DNA of 18,200 bases from an uncultured Erysipelotrichaceae bacterium (GTDB lineage: Bacteria > Bacillota_I > Bacilli_A > RF39 > UBA660): assembly GCA_902795725.1 (NCBI GenBank), contig CADBLY010000013.1:1-18200 (forward strand), written 5' to 3'. The translations under genes and the position numbers were made by a program. Below, one piece after another: positions 7,881-14,109 of the stretch (positions within the stretch are counted from its first letter, which is position 1; each line of letters begins with the position of its first letter). The notes beneath the pieces were generated by a model. It was not told where the DNA came from, did no database searches, and saw nothing but the letters and a program-made list of their open reading frames with translations.

Positions 7881-8609
7881 ATGAGTAAATTTTTAAAAAG
7901 ATTTGTGGCTTATATTATTGATATAGCTATTATAAGTATTGTTGTTACTTTATTAACATCTAATAATAAGATTAATTTTCAGTATAATAATTATCAAAAA
8001 TATTATAAAGAGTATAATGAAATATCTACTAAATATACTAAAACTTTAGATAAACAAAGTAAGTTAGAAAAGAAGTATAAAAATAAAAAGATAAGTGAAA
8101 GTAAATATAATAAAAATAAGAATGAATATAATAAAAATATTAAAACTTATGAATCTAAGATAAAAATACTTCAATATAAAATAATGCGTAATTCTGTTGT
8201 TTATTATTCTTTATATATAGCTTTCATTTTAGCTTATTTTGGTATATTTCAATATTCCTTTAATGGTCAAACATTAGGAAAAAGATTAATGAAAATTAAA
8301 ATAGTAAGTAATAATAATAAGGACTTAACAATATGGAGATTATTACTTCGTAGTTTTATTTTATATAATCTATGGATATATATTGTTGGATTAATTCTTG
8401 TTTATACAATTAATTCTAGTAGTTATTATACTTCCTATTCGTTACTTAATAATGTTGGTAGTATTTTACAAATTATTATAGTAATGATGGTTATTATGAA
8501 TAAGAATAATCGTGGATTACATGATTACGTAGCAAGTACTAAAATTGAATTTATAGATAATAATATTAAAGAAGAAATAACGGAAGCTGAAATAGTAGAA
8601 AAGGGGTAA
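7881..8609 (+). CDS. RDD family membrane protein with a coiled-coil insertion
   Basis: Integral membrane protein of the RDD family (named for a conserved Arg and two Asp); the function of most members is unknown. Seen: an N-terminal helix with RFVAYIIDIAIISIVV (residues 7-22), family motif FNGQTLGKRLMKIKIV near 130-145, LLLRSFILYNLWIY, further hydrophobic helices to about 203, and the typical closing motif NRGLHDYVASTKI near 212-224. Between the first and second helices, residues about 30-105 form a Lys/Asn/Tyr-rich stretch with heptad-like spacing (LDKQSKLEKKYKNKKI), probably a coiled coil outside the bilayer. Ordinary RDD proteins have a much shorter loop there. The start ATG follows AGGAG. 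Confidence 0.85.
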   Translation: MSKFLKRFVAYIIDIAIISIVVTLLTSNNKINFQYNNYQKYYKEYNEISTKYTKTLDKQSKLEKKYKNKKISESKYNKNKNEYNKNIKTYESKIKILQYKIMRNSVVYYSLYIAFILAYFGIFQYSFNGQTLGKRLMKIKIVSNNNKDLTIWRLLLRSFILYNLWIYIVGLILVYTINSSSYYTSYSLLNNVGSILQIIIVMMVIMNKNNRGLHDYVASTKIEFIDNNIKEEITEAEIVEKG

Positions 8610-8611
8610 AT

Positions 8612-9292
8612 ATGACATATTTTACAATTAATTATGGATTTATGTTAATAGCATTAATCATTACTTTAGCTGCACAAGCTTATGTCTCTTCATCGTATAA
8701 AAAGTATTCTAGTCTTGATAATAGTAAAGGTTTAACTGGATCAGAAGTAGCTCGTAGAATACTTGATGAAAATGATTTGAAAGATGTTTATGTATTGGAA
8801 AATAGGGGTTATTTGACAGATCATTATGATCCAACAAGAAAAGTAGTTAAATTATCAACGCAAGTATTTCATGGAACTAGTATTGCTTCTTTAGCTGTTG
8901 CTTCTCATGAATGTGGACATGCTATTCAAGATAAGGAAGGATATATGCCAATGCGTATTAGAAGTTCATTAGTTCCTATTACTAATTTTGCTTCATATAC
9001 TGGTTATTTAGCTATTATGATTGGTTTTATATTTAACTCAAATGCTTTCTTTTGGGCTGGGATTGCTTTGCTTTGTATTATTTTATTGTTTCAATTAGTA
9101 ACTTTACCAGTTGAGTTTGATGCATCAAGGCGCGCACTTGATAAAATACATAAATATAAAATGGTTAGTTCTGATGATTTAAGTGGTAGTAAATCAATGC
9201 TTACTGCAGCAGCGTTTACTTATGTTGCTTCTTTAGCTACTACTTTAATTCAAATATTAAGATTAATATTGTTACGTGGAAGAAGAGATTAA
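8612..9292 (+). CDS. YugP-type membrane zinc metallopeptidase
   Basis: Neutral zinc metallopeptidase of the YugP family (Zn_peptidase_2), bound to the membrane. Seen: N-terminal hydrophobic helix (FMLIALIITLAAQAYVS), the family motif GLTGSEVARRIL, then YDPTRKVVKLS, and the HExxH zinc motif HECGHAIQ at residues 99-106 (H99, E100, H103). Downstream are two hydrophobic helices around 125-170 ending in LPVEFDASRRAL, whose Glu is the likely third zinc ligand, and a final helix LATTLIQILRLILL. Length 226 is typical. Ribosome-binding site AAGGGG precedes the ATG. The substrate is unknown. The gene sits directly after the RDD membrane protein. Confidence 0.92.
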   Translation: MTYFTINYGFMLIALIITLAAQAYVSSSYKKYSSLDNSKGLTGSEVARRILDENDLKDVYVLENRGYLTDHYDPTRKVVKLSTQVFHGTSIASLAVASHECGHAIQDKEGYMPMRIRSSLVPITNFASYTGYLAIMIGFIFNSNAFFWAGIALLCIILLFQLVTLPVEFDASRRALDKIHKYKMVSSDDLSGSKSMLTAAAFTYVASLATTLIQILRLILLRGRRD

Positions 9293-9293
9293 G

Positions 9294-10367
9294 ATGAATG
9301 ATAAAAGAATAGATACTATCAATTTAATTCAAAGAGAATTATTTAGTGATGTTGAATCTTTAGATCAAATTCATCAAGTACGATATCTAGTGGTTATTGA
9401 AAAAATTGTTAATGATTTATATGATGAATCACAAGATGTAATTGTTCCTTTGAATAAAAAATATACAAAATTTGCGAGAAAATTATTTTGTAAGCATCCA
9501 GATAATTTTTTTAAGAAATATAAAAGATATAGTAGTTCAATAAGTATAAATGATAAAACATTTATGTATAATCTTTATAAAATTTTAAAAAAATATATTT
9601 ATCTATTAGCTAATAATAGTATACCATTTCGTAATACATTAAATTCAATATATGCTTCTTATAATAATAAAGATTATTATAATATGCCTTTAGGATATAT
9701 GGATTTAAATATAGTTTTACTATATAATTTAATGGATATGGGATGTCAAACTATTGGGGATTTGTTAAAGTATACAGAAATAGAATTAAAAAGATTATTT
9801 GATTATGCTACGGTTAATACTTTAGTTTCTGAGCTTAATTTAATGGGTCTTAAATTTGCTGAAGATTTAACTATTGATCAAAGAGCTTTAATTATGAAAA
9901 ATGCTGAACATGATACTATTATGAATTCATCCGCTAATTGGGTTAATGTTACTGATTACAATATAAATACAAAGCAGATTTTATATCGTAATTGTAAAAC
10001 AATTCATGATTTAGTTGATATGATTTCTGTACCTAATGTTGATGTTCCTACAGAATTGTTAATTGATATGAAAAAATTAGGTTTTAATTTACCTATAATA
10101 GATCAAAGATTAGAAAAAAATATTACTAAAAAGTTAAATTATTTAGATTATAATATTTACGATTTGCCAATTCAAAATAGAACAAAGAATGCATTATATC
10201 GTAATGGTATTAAAGATGTAAAAACGCTTATTACTTATTCAGAAGAAGAGTTATTTTCTTTAAAAGGATTAAGCGTTAGGGGAATAGAAGAAATTAAAAG
10301 TTCTATTGCATCTTTAAATTTAGCTTTAAAAACGGATAATATTGATATTAAAAATAAAAGTGTATAG
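9294..10367 (+). CDS. Protein with tandem RNA polymerase alpha-CTD-like (helix-hairpin-helix) units
   Basis: A 357-residue soluble protein. The C-terminal region (about 282-342) reads like the RNA polymerase alpha subunit C-terminal domain: IYDLPIQNRTKNALYRNGI, then a TLITYSEEELFSLKGLS stretch and GIEEIKSSI. A second, more diverged unit lies near 131-190 (LYNLMDMGCQTIGDLLKYTE), and a third very weak one near 222-268 (ILYRNCKTIHDLVD ... MKKLGF). The N-terminal 130 residues are helical and unassigned; there is no alpha-NTD. It is therefore not RpoA, but a possible DNA- or transcription-linked protein. Start chosen: ATG at 9294, placed after GGAAGAAGAG. An in-frame GTG at 9276 lies inside the peptidase gene with no ribosome-binding site. 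The last gene of its cluster, with a terminator over its stop codon. Confidence 0.75.
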   Translation: MNDKRIDTINLIQRELFSDVESLDQIHQVRYLVVIEKIVNDLYDESQDVIVPLNKKYTKFARKLFCKHPDNFFKKYKRYSSSISINDKTFMYNLYKILKKYIYLLANNSIPFRNTLNSIYASYNNKDYYNMPLGYMDLNIVLLYNLMDMGCQTIGDLLKYTEIELKRLFDYATVNTLVSELNLMGLKFAEDLTIDQRALIMKNAEHDTIMNSSANWVNVTDYNINTKQILYRNCKTIHDLVDMISVPNVDVPTELLIDMKKLGFNLPIIDQRLEKNITKKLNYLDYNIYDLPIQNRTKNALYRNGIKDVKTLITYSEEELFSLKGLSVRGIEEIKSSIASLNLALKTDNIDIKNKSV

Positions 10368-10385
10368 GTTCTATACATTTTTTTT
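10354..10385 (+). terminator. Rho-independent terminator overlapping a stop codon
   Basis: TGTATAG at 10361-10367 pairs perfectly with CTATACA at 10371-10377 around a GTT loop. Eight T follow (10378-10385) and an A-rich run precedes. The TAG stop codon of the alpha-CTD-like gene lies inside the left arm. The right arm also provides the possible -35 box of the next promoter. Confidence 0.75.
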
Positions 10386-10400
10386 GATTTGTGTTACCAT
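10372..10400 (+). promoter_or_regulatory. Promoter of the lipoprotein-queH unit
   Basis: TATACA (10372-10377) and TACCAT (10395-10400) are 17 bases apart, with a TGTGT extended -10 element. The start near 10407 would coincide with GGTGAT (10407-10412), the ribosome-binding site for the GTG at 10417. The -35 box lies in the right arm of the preceding terminator. Confidence 0.5.
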
Positions 10401-10416
10401 GATAGTGGTGATTTTT

Positions 10417-11097
10417 GTGAAGAAGTATGTAAGAATATTAGTTATATTGTTATTAGTATTAAGTTTATTTGGATGTAAAAGCAATGAAAGTGATGCTATT
10501 AGATTTAAAAAAGAATATGAATCATTAAATGGTACAAAATCTAGTAGTGGTAAGAAAGTAAAAAGTATTAATATTTCAAAGAACAATCCTATAAAGTATT
10601 CTAATTTTGATGAAGTTATAAAAGTTATTGAGAAAGGTATTGGTATTATTTATTTAGGATTTCCTGAATGTCCATGGTGTAGAACAGCTATTCCTGTGTT
10701 GTTAGAAGCTGCTAAAGACTATAAAATTGATACTATTTATTATATTGATGTTACTTCAAAAAGAGATGAATACGAAGTTAAAAACGGTAAAGTTGTATTA
10801 AAGGAAAAAGGAGACAAAGGTTATCTTAAATTATTAAAATTGTTAGATAAAGAATTAAAAGAATATGTTATTACTGATAAAGATGGTAAAGAATATGATG
10901 TAGGAGAAAAAAGAATTTATGTGCCATTTATTATTTTTGTTAACGAAGGAAAAATAATAGGAACACATACATCAACTGTTAAAACTCAAAAAAGTGGTTA
11001 TGATGAATTATCAGATGATCAATATGATGAATTAAATGGTATTTACGCAGATTATATTAAAAAATTAGTAGATAACTATTGTGATGAAGCATGTTAA
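10417..11097 (+). CDS. Thioredoxin-fold lipoprotein with CPWC motif
   Basis: Predicted surface-anchored thiol-disulfide protein. Seen: signal peptide with basic start, a hydrophobic core and lipobox LFGC (lipidated Cys20), a polar linker, then a thioredoxin-like domain with IIYLGFPECPWCRTAIPVLL (active-site C85-P-W-C88) and a YVPFIIFVNEGKIIG strand-Pro segment near 170 resembling the cis-Pro loop. The C-terminal tail has two more cysteines (NYCDEAC). An acidic, Lys/Gly-rich insertion lies between the CPWC helix and the cis-Pro strand. Start chosen: GTG at 10417 behind GGTGAT. Longer in-frame starts (for example ATG 10342 or 10399) would precede or overlap the promoter and add a second hydrophobic segment. 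It overlaps queH by 7 bases. The partner protein is unknown. Confidence 0.85.
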   Translation: MKKYVRILVILLLVLSLFGCKSNESDAIRFKKEYESLNGTKSSSGKKVKSINISKNNPIKYSNFDEVIKVIEKGIGIIYLGFPECPWCRTAIPVLLEAAKDYKIDTIYYIDVTSKRDEYEVKNGKVVLKEKGDKGYLKLLKLLDKELKEYVITDKDGKEYDVGEKRIYVPFIIFVNEGKIIGTHTSTVKTQKSGYDELSDDQYDELNGIYADYIKKLVDNYCDEAC

Positions 11098-11693
11098 ATT
11101 ATCAATTACTTTTAGATAAAGAATTAGAGAGTATTATAAAAAGTAATAAAGTACCAACTTTATTACTTCATGCTTGTTGTGCACCATGTTCATCATATGT
11201 TTTAGAATATTTATCTAAATATTTTAAAATAACTATTCTTTATTATAATCCTAATATAACAGATAAGAATGAATATTTTAAGAGATTAAATGAAATACAA
11301 AATTTTATAAAAAAAATAAATTATACTAATTCAGTAGATATTATGGATGTTGAATATAATCCAGATGAATATTTTAATATAGTAAAAGGGTTAGAAAAAG
11401 ATAAAGAAGGGGGAAGCAGGTGTTATAAGTGTTATGAGATGAGAATGGATAAAACTGCACTTATAGCTAAACTTAATAACTATGATTACTTTACTACTAC
11501 TTTATCTATAAGTCCTTATAAAAATAGTAAGTGGATTAATGAAATAGGAGAACATTTACAAGATAAATATAATATTAAATATCTTTATGCAGATTTTAAA
11601 AAACGGAATGGGTATAAAAAAAGTATTGAGTTATCCAAAGAATATAATTTATATCGACAAAATTATTGTGGATGTATTTATTCTAAAAGATAA
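11091..11693 (+). CDS. queH: Epoxyqueuosine reductase QueH
   Basis: Catalyses the last step of queuosine synthesis on tRNA, reducing epoxyqueuosine to queuosine; it replaces the cobalamin-dependent QueG in many Firmicutes. Seen: LLLHACCAPCSSY with C29, C30 and C33, then ITILYYNPNI, a GGSRCYKCYEMRM motif with C111 and C114, TTTLSISPYKNSKWI, and the C-terminal NYCGC (C193, C195). These match the cysteine clusters used by the family for the iron-sulfur cluster and second metal. Length 200 is normal. The ATG lies inside the end of the lipoprotein gene (ATGTTAA), suggesting coupling. No other queuosine genes are in the window, so the cell may salvage precursors. Confidence 0.93.
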   Translation: MLNYQLLLDKELESIIKSNKVPTLLLHACCAPCSSYVLEYLSKYFKITILYYNPNITDKNEYFKRLNEIQNFIKKINYTNSVDIMDVEYNPDEYFNIVKGLEKDKEGGSRCYKCYEMRMDKTALIAKLNNYDYFTTTLSISPYKNSKWINEIGEHLQDKYNIKYLYADFKKRNGYKKSIELSKEYNLYRQNYCGCIYSKR

Positions 11694-11697
11694 TTAA

Positions 11698-11718
11698 ATT
11701 TTAAAGTTTTTTTAAAAT
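11698..11718 (+). other. A/T-only hairpin after queH, possible weak terminator
   Basis: ATTTTAAA (11698-11705) pairs with TTTAAAAT (11711-11718) around a five-base loop. It contains no G-C pairs in the stem and no clear T-tract beyond the right arm, so termination would be weak. It is the only terminator-like structure between queH and the next promoter. Confidence 0.3.
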
Positions 11719-11722
11719 GGTA

Positions 11723-11751
11723 TTGTTAAACTGAATAAATTATGTTATACT
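11723..11751 (+). promoter_or_regulatory. Strong promoter inside the large intergenic region
   Basis: TTGTTA (11723-11728) and TATACT (11746-11751) are exactly 17 bases apart, with an extended -10 TG at 11743-11744. The expected start at about 11758 is the first base of GGTAGGAA, the left arm of the first predicted RNA hairpin. No credible protein start follows, which supports an RNA gene. Confidence 0.65.
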
Positions 11752-11757
11752 GTAATT

Positions 11758-11964
11758 GGTAGGAATAATGTTGCTGGTTCTTACCGGTAGATGTATTTTT
11801 AGCATATACATTGAATACTTGATTATTGTATATCAAGTATTAGGGCTGTTCTGTGATTATTTTGTTATTGATATTTTAATTATTTTTTATATCAAAAAAA
11901 ATTTCACCTTTCTTTTTATAATATATAAAAAGAGAAAATTGCAGATTTATTTCTGCATTTTTTT
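11758..11964 (+). ncRNA. Candidate structured small RNA of unknown family
   Basis: About 207 nt from the predicted start to the end of the first T-tract. Predicted hairpins in order: GGTAGGAA (11758-11765) with TTCTTACC (11778-11785), one G-U pair; ATGTAT (11791-11796) with ATACAT (11806-11811); AATACTTGAT (11814-11823) with ATCAAGTATT (11832-11841), perfect over 10 pairs; TTGATAT (11868-11874) with ATATCAA (11889-11895); and TCTTTTTATA (11911-11920) with TATAAAAAGA (11924-11933), perfect over 10 pairs. A terminator closes it. It does not match tRNA, tmRNA, 5S, SRP or RNase P RNA motifs that I can recognise. A divergent 6S RNA cannot be excluded. The A+T-rich sequence raises the chance of accidental stems, but five in a row from the exact predicted start is suggestive. 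Confidence 0.5.
11940..11964 (+). terminator. Rho-independent terminator of the candidate small RNA
   Basis: TGCAGA (11940-11945) pairs with TCTGCA (11952-11957), loop TTTATT, followed by seven T (11958-11964) and preceded by an A-rich run that can pair with the T-tract. Confidence 0.7.
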
Positions 11965-11991
11965 AATAGGAGAACAATACTTTTTCCTAAG

Positions 11992-12013
11992 AGTGTCAAA
12001 TGACACTTTTTTT
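11992..12013 (+). terminator. Second terminator in the intergenic region
   Basis: AGTGTC (11992-11997) pairs with GACACT (12002-12007) around AAAT, followed by a T-tract to 12013. It is 28 bases after the first terminator, so it could be a backup or the end of a longer RNA form. Confidence 0.7.
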
Positions 12014-12028
12014 GATCTTTTTTAAAGA

Positions 12029-12088
12029 CTTGACCCTTAGGGAAATAAGGTCAGGCTACGTGCTTAAGCACGTGAATTCTTAAGAATT
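12029..12088 (+). other. Cluster of hairpin and perfect palindromes upstream of tcdA
   Basis: CTTGACC-TTA (12029-12039, one bulged C) pairs with TAAGGTCAGG (12046-12055) around GGGAAA. ACGTGCTTAAGCACGT at 12058-12073 is a perfect 16-base palindrome, and AATTCTTAAGAATT at 12075-12088 a perfect 14-base palindrome; both are centred on CTTAAG. These may be operator sites, part of a second short RNA, or both. No gene is seen here. Confidence 0.5.
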
Positions 12089-12110
12089 ACAATTAATTTT
12101 GTAATTTTTT
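12085..12110 (+). terminator. Third terminator-like hairpin, overlapping the tcdA promoter
   Basis: AATTACAA (12085-12092) pairs with TTGTAATT (12099-12106), loop TTAATT, and a T-rich run follows to 12110 and beyond. The right arm contains TTGTAA, the probable -35 box for tcdA, so the element could be a terminator of readthrough from upstream or simply promoter DNA. Confidence 0.45.
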
Positions 12111-12128
12111 CTTTTATTGTGGTATCAT
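12099..12128 (+). promoter_or_regulatory. Promoter of the tcdA unit
   Basis: TTGTAA (12099-12104) and TATCAT (12123-12128) are 18 bases apart, with extended -10 TGG directly before TATCAT. The predicted start near 12135 falls on GAGAGTGAT, the ribosome-binding site for the ATG at 12147, giving a leader of about 12 nt. Confidence 0.55.
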
Positions 12129-12146
12129 GTATATGAGAGTGATATT

Positions 12147-12827
12147 ATGTTTGATAGATTTAAGTTGCTAGTTAATGATAAATTTGAAGATATAGAAAAT
12201 GCTACTGTTCTAGTTATTGGTTTAGGTGGTGTGGGAAGTTATACGGTTGAATCATTAGTTAGAAGTGGTATTGGAAGTTTAATACTTGTTGATGGTGATA
12301 AGATTGATATAACTAATTTAAATCGTCAATTAATGACTAATATGGATAATGTAGGATTATTTAAAACTGATGTGTGGAATGATAGAATTAAAAGTATTAA
12401 TCCTAATTGTAATGTAATTACGATTACTAAGTTTATTGATAAAGATAATATTTTGGAATTATTTATATATGATATAGACTATGTTGTTGATGCTTGTGAT
12501 ACTGTATCTACTAAGATATTATTAATTGAGAAGTGTCATGAATTGGGAATTAAATTAATTAGTTCAATGGGTACGGGTAATAAGATGGATCCTTCTAAAT
12601 TAAAATTAGTTGATATTTATAAGACTTCTTATGATCCTTTAGCTAAAGTAATTAGAAAAAAGTGTAGGGAAGTGGGGATAAAGAAGCAAATGGTTGTGTG
12701 TAGTGAAGAAAAAAGTAGAATTAGTAATATTAGTGTGATTCCATCAAATTCTTTTGTTCCTGCTACTTCTGGTTTGCTTATGACTAGTTATATAATCAAT
12801 GATATAGTAGGTGATGAAAATGTTTAA
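12147..12827 (+). CDS. tcdA: tRNA threonylcarbamoyladenosine dehydratase TcdA (ThiF/HesA family)
   Basis: ATP-dependent E1-like enzyme that cyclises t6A at position 37 of ANN-decoding tRNAs to ct6A. Seen: Rossmann nucleotide loop VIGLGGVGSY (24-32), LVDGDKIDITNLNRQ with the Asp and Arg residues of the adenylation site, a DACDTVSTK segment, and the TcdA-type stretch SSMGTGNKMDPSKL followed by DIYKTSYDPLAKVIRKK and VVCSEE. The C-terminal zinc-binding Cys-x-x-Cys pair of MoeB and ThiF proteins is not seen, which favours TcdA over those. Length 226 is slightly short for the family (about 250-270). Start chosen: ATG at 12147 behind GAGAGTGAT. The in-frame TTG at 12117 lies upstream of the -10 box and cannot be used from that promoter. 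Confidence 0.88.
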   Translation: MFDRFKLLVNDKFEDIENATVLVIGLGGVGSYTVESLVRSGIGSLILVDGDKIDITNLNRQLMTNMDNVGLFKTDVWNDRIKSINPNCNVITITKFIDKDNILELFIYDIDYVVDACDTVSTKILLIEKCHELGIKLISSMGTGNKMDPSKLKLVDIYKTSYDPLAKVIRKKCREVGIKKQMVVCSEEKSRISNISVIPSNSFVPATSGLLMTSYIINDIVGDENV

Positions 12828-13347
12828 ATATCTATTGGATATTATAAAGAAAATGAAAGGTAATGTTTTAACTATTGGTATTGATGATAAATTGCTTAAT
12901 TGTTTTAATAATAATAGTTGTGTGAATGTTTATACTTTAGATCGGGCTAAGGGAATATTTGGTAAGAGTAAGAAACGTAGAGATAATAAAGGTAAGACAA
13001 TTAATATTAAAAAATTAAAAAAGTATTTTCATAAAAAAAGTTTGGATTATATTGTTATTGATTATAGTGAAATAAAAGATTATATAAAGTATGTTATACG
13101 AGATATAGTATCTTTAAATAATAATAAAGTATATATATACTGTGATAAGGAAGTAGATATTGAATTGCTTGTTAAACGATTTAAAAGATATAAAGCTAGT
13201 AGTATTATTAAAGAGTTTAAAGATAATTATGTAATTGAAATAGATAATGGTAATAGTAGAACTAATTGGTTCAAGAATAAAATATATTATATTCCTGATA
13301 CAGGATATAATATTATAGAATTTATAAGTAATGTTCTTATTAGTTAG
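12820..13347 (+). CDS. Unknown protein, possible degenerate methyltransferase-like fold
   Basis: Not recognised. The 175-residue basic protein (many Lys) shows an alternating strand-helix pattern: GNVLTIGIDDKLLNCF near 15-30 in the place of a glycine-rich nucleotide loop, VNVYTLDRAKGIFG, LDYIVIDYSEI near 73-83, and KVYIYCDKEVDIELLVKRF. This order recalls a Rossmann-like SAM methyltransferase, but the GxGxG loop is missing, so it may be inactive or another fold. Start chosen: ATG at 12820 because AGGTGAT at 12809-12815 is correctly spaced for it; GTG 12811 and ATG 12814 lie within that site. It overlaps the tcdA end by 8 bases and sits 7 bases before the HAD gene, hence the same transcript. 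Confidence 0.7.
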   Translation: MFKYLLDIIKKMKGNVLTIGIDDKLLNCFNNNSCVNVYTLDRAKGIFGKSKKRRDNKGKTINIKKLKKYFHKKSLDYIVIDYSEIKDYIKYVIRDIVSLNNNKVYIYCDKEVDIELLVKRFKRYKASSIIKEFKDNYVIEIDNGNSRTNWFKNKIYYIPDTGYNIIEFISNVLIS

Positions 13348-13354
13348 GAGAAGT

Positions 13355-14044
13355 ATGAAGATACTAGTTAGTGATTTTGATGTTTCGTTTTATAACGATG
13401 ATTTTGATAAGAATATAAATTTAGTTAATGAATTTGTACGTAAGGGTAATATTTTTATTATAGCTACTGGTCGTAGTTTGTATGATTTGATGAAAACTAT
13501 TAAAGATAAAAATATTTTAGTAAGTTATTATATATGTAGTGATGGAAGTACAATATATGATCAGTTTTTAAATATAATTTATCGTAAAGATTTAGAAAGT
13601 AAAGATGCTAGAACTTTATATAATATGTTAGCTAATGATAAAAATATTATTAGTCCTTATATTGATACAACAACGGGATTAACTGGTGATGTTAATAGAT
13701 CGGCTAATCGTGTAGTCGGATGTTTTATTAATTATAATAAAGCTTTAGATTTGGCTCTTGAAATCAATAATACTTTTGATGATGCTTATGCTTATTTGAG
13801 TAAAACACATATTAATATTAATAATAAACATGTTAATAAAGCTACTTCTTTATCTTACTTAAAAGAGTATTATAATTTTGATGAGTTTGATATTTATACT
13901 TTTGGTAATGATATTAATGATATTTCTTTAAGCATGTATGATAATAGTTATATATTAAAGAGTGCGAGTGATGAACTTAAAAAAGATTTTGAATGTGTTG
14001 TTGAGAGTTTTGAAGAAGTAATTACTGATATTGAACAAGTATGA
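13355..14044 (+). CDS. HAD superfamily hydrolase, Cof-like phosphatase
   Basis: Predicted cytosolic phosphatase of the Cof/YidA-like HAD group (C2 cap). Seen: motif I DFDVSF (nucleophile D7 and acid D9, with Ser where Thr is usual), motif II ATGRS near 41-45, CSDGSTIYD resembling the typical NG-x-IYD segment, and motif IV GNDIND (184-189), followed by SMYDNSYIL. In the usual motif IV GDxxND the first Asp is replaced by Asn185, but a neighbouring Asp186 and the ND pair remain, so metal binding may be kept. Length 229 is a little short. Start chosen: ATG at 13355 with GGAGAAG right upstream; an in-frame ATG at 13331 lies inside the previous gene. The gene's TGA is part of a terminator. Confidence 0.8.
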   Translation: MKILVSDFDVSFYNDDFDKNINLVNEFVRKGNIFIIATGRSLYDLMKTIKDKNILVSYYICSDGSTIYDQFLNIIYRKDLESKDARTLYNMLANDKNIISPYIDTTTGLTGDVNRSANRVVGCFINYNKALDLALEINNTFDDAYAYLSKTHININNKHVNKATSLSYLKEYYNFDEFDIYTFGNDINDISLSMYDNSYILKSASDELKKDFECVVESFEEVITDIEQV

Positions 14045-14061
14045 TAGTCATACTTGTTTTT
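14036..14061 (+). terminator. Rho-independent terminator overlapping the HAD stop codon
   Basis: CAAGTATGA (14036-14044) pairs perfectly with TCATACTTG (14048-14056) around a TAG loop, followed by five T. The left arm encodes the last two codons and the TGA stop, so the ribosome reaches the hairpin itself. Confidence 0.8.
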
Positions 14062-14084
14062 GTGACAAATTTTTAATTTTTATT

Positions 14085-14094
14085 GTCTTATCAT
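14085..14094 (+). promoter_or_regulatory. Extended -10 promoter of spoIIP
   Basis: TATCAT at 14089-14094 follows TGTCT. GTGACA at 14062-14067 resembles a -35 box but is 21 bases away, too far for a normal promoter, so this may rely on its -10 region. The start near 14101 coincides with GGTGAT (14101-14106), the ribosome-binding site for the ATG at 14110. Confidence 0.45.
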
Positions 14095-14109
14095 GTAATA
14101 GGTGATAAA

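Noticed and set aside
10342..10416. Longer N-terminus for the thioredoxin-fold lipoprotein
   Set aside because: Those starts lie before or across the terminator and -10 box and lack a ribosome-binding site; GTG 10417 gives a perfect lipoprotein signal peptide.
11758..11964. Riboswitch controlling tcdA
   Set aside because: Two terminators and a separate promoter lie between this RNA and tcdA, so it is unlikely to act as that gene's leader.
11756..12025. 89-codon open frame in the intergenic region
   Set aside because: Very hydrophobic low-complexity translation, no ribosome-binding site, and it runs through two terminators; the RNA hairpins explain the region better.
12026..12115. tRNA or SRP RNA gene in the hairpin cluster
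   Set aside because: No cloverleaf, T-loop or CCA-proximal stem, and no GGAA-type SRP helix 8 motif could be found.
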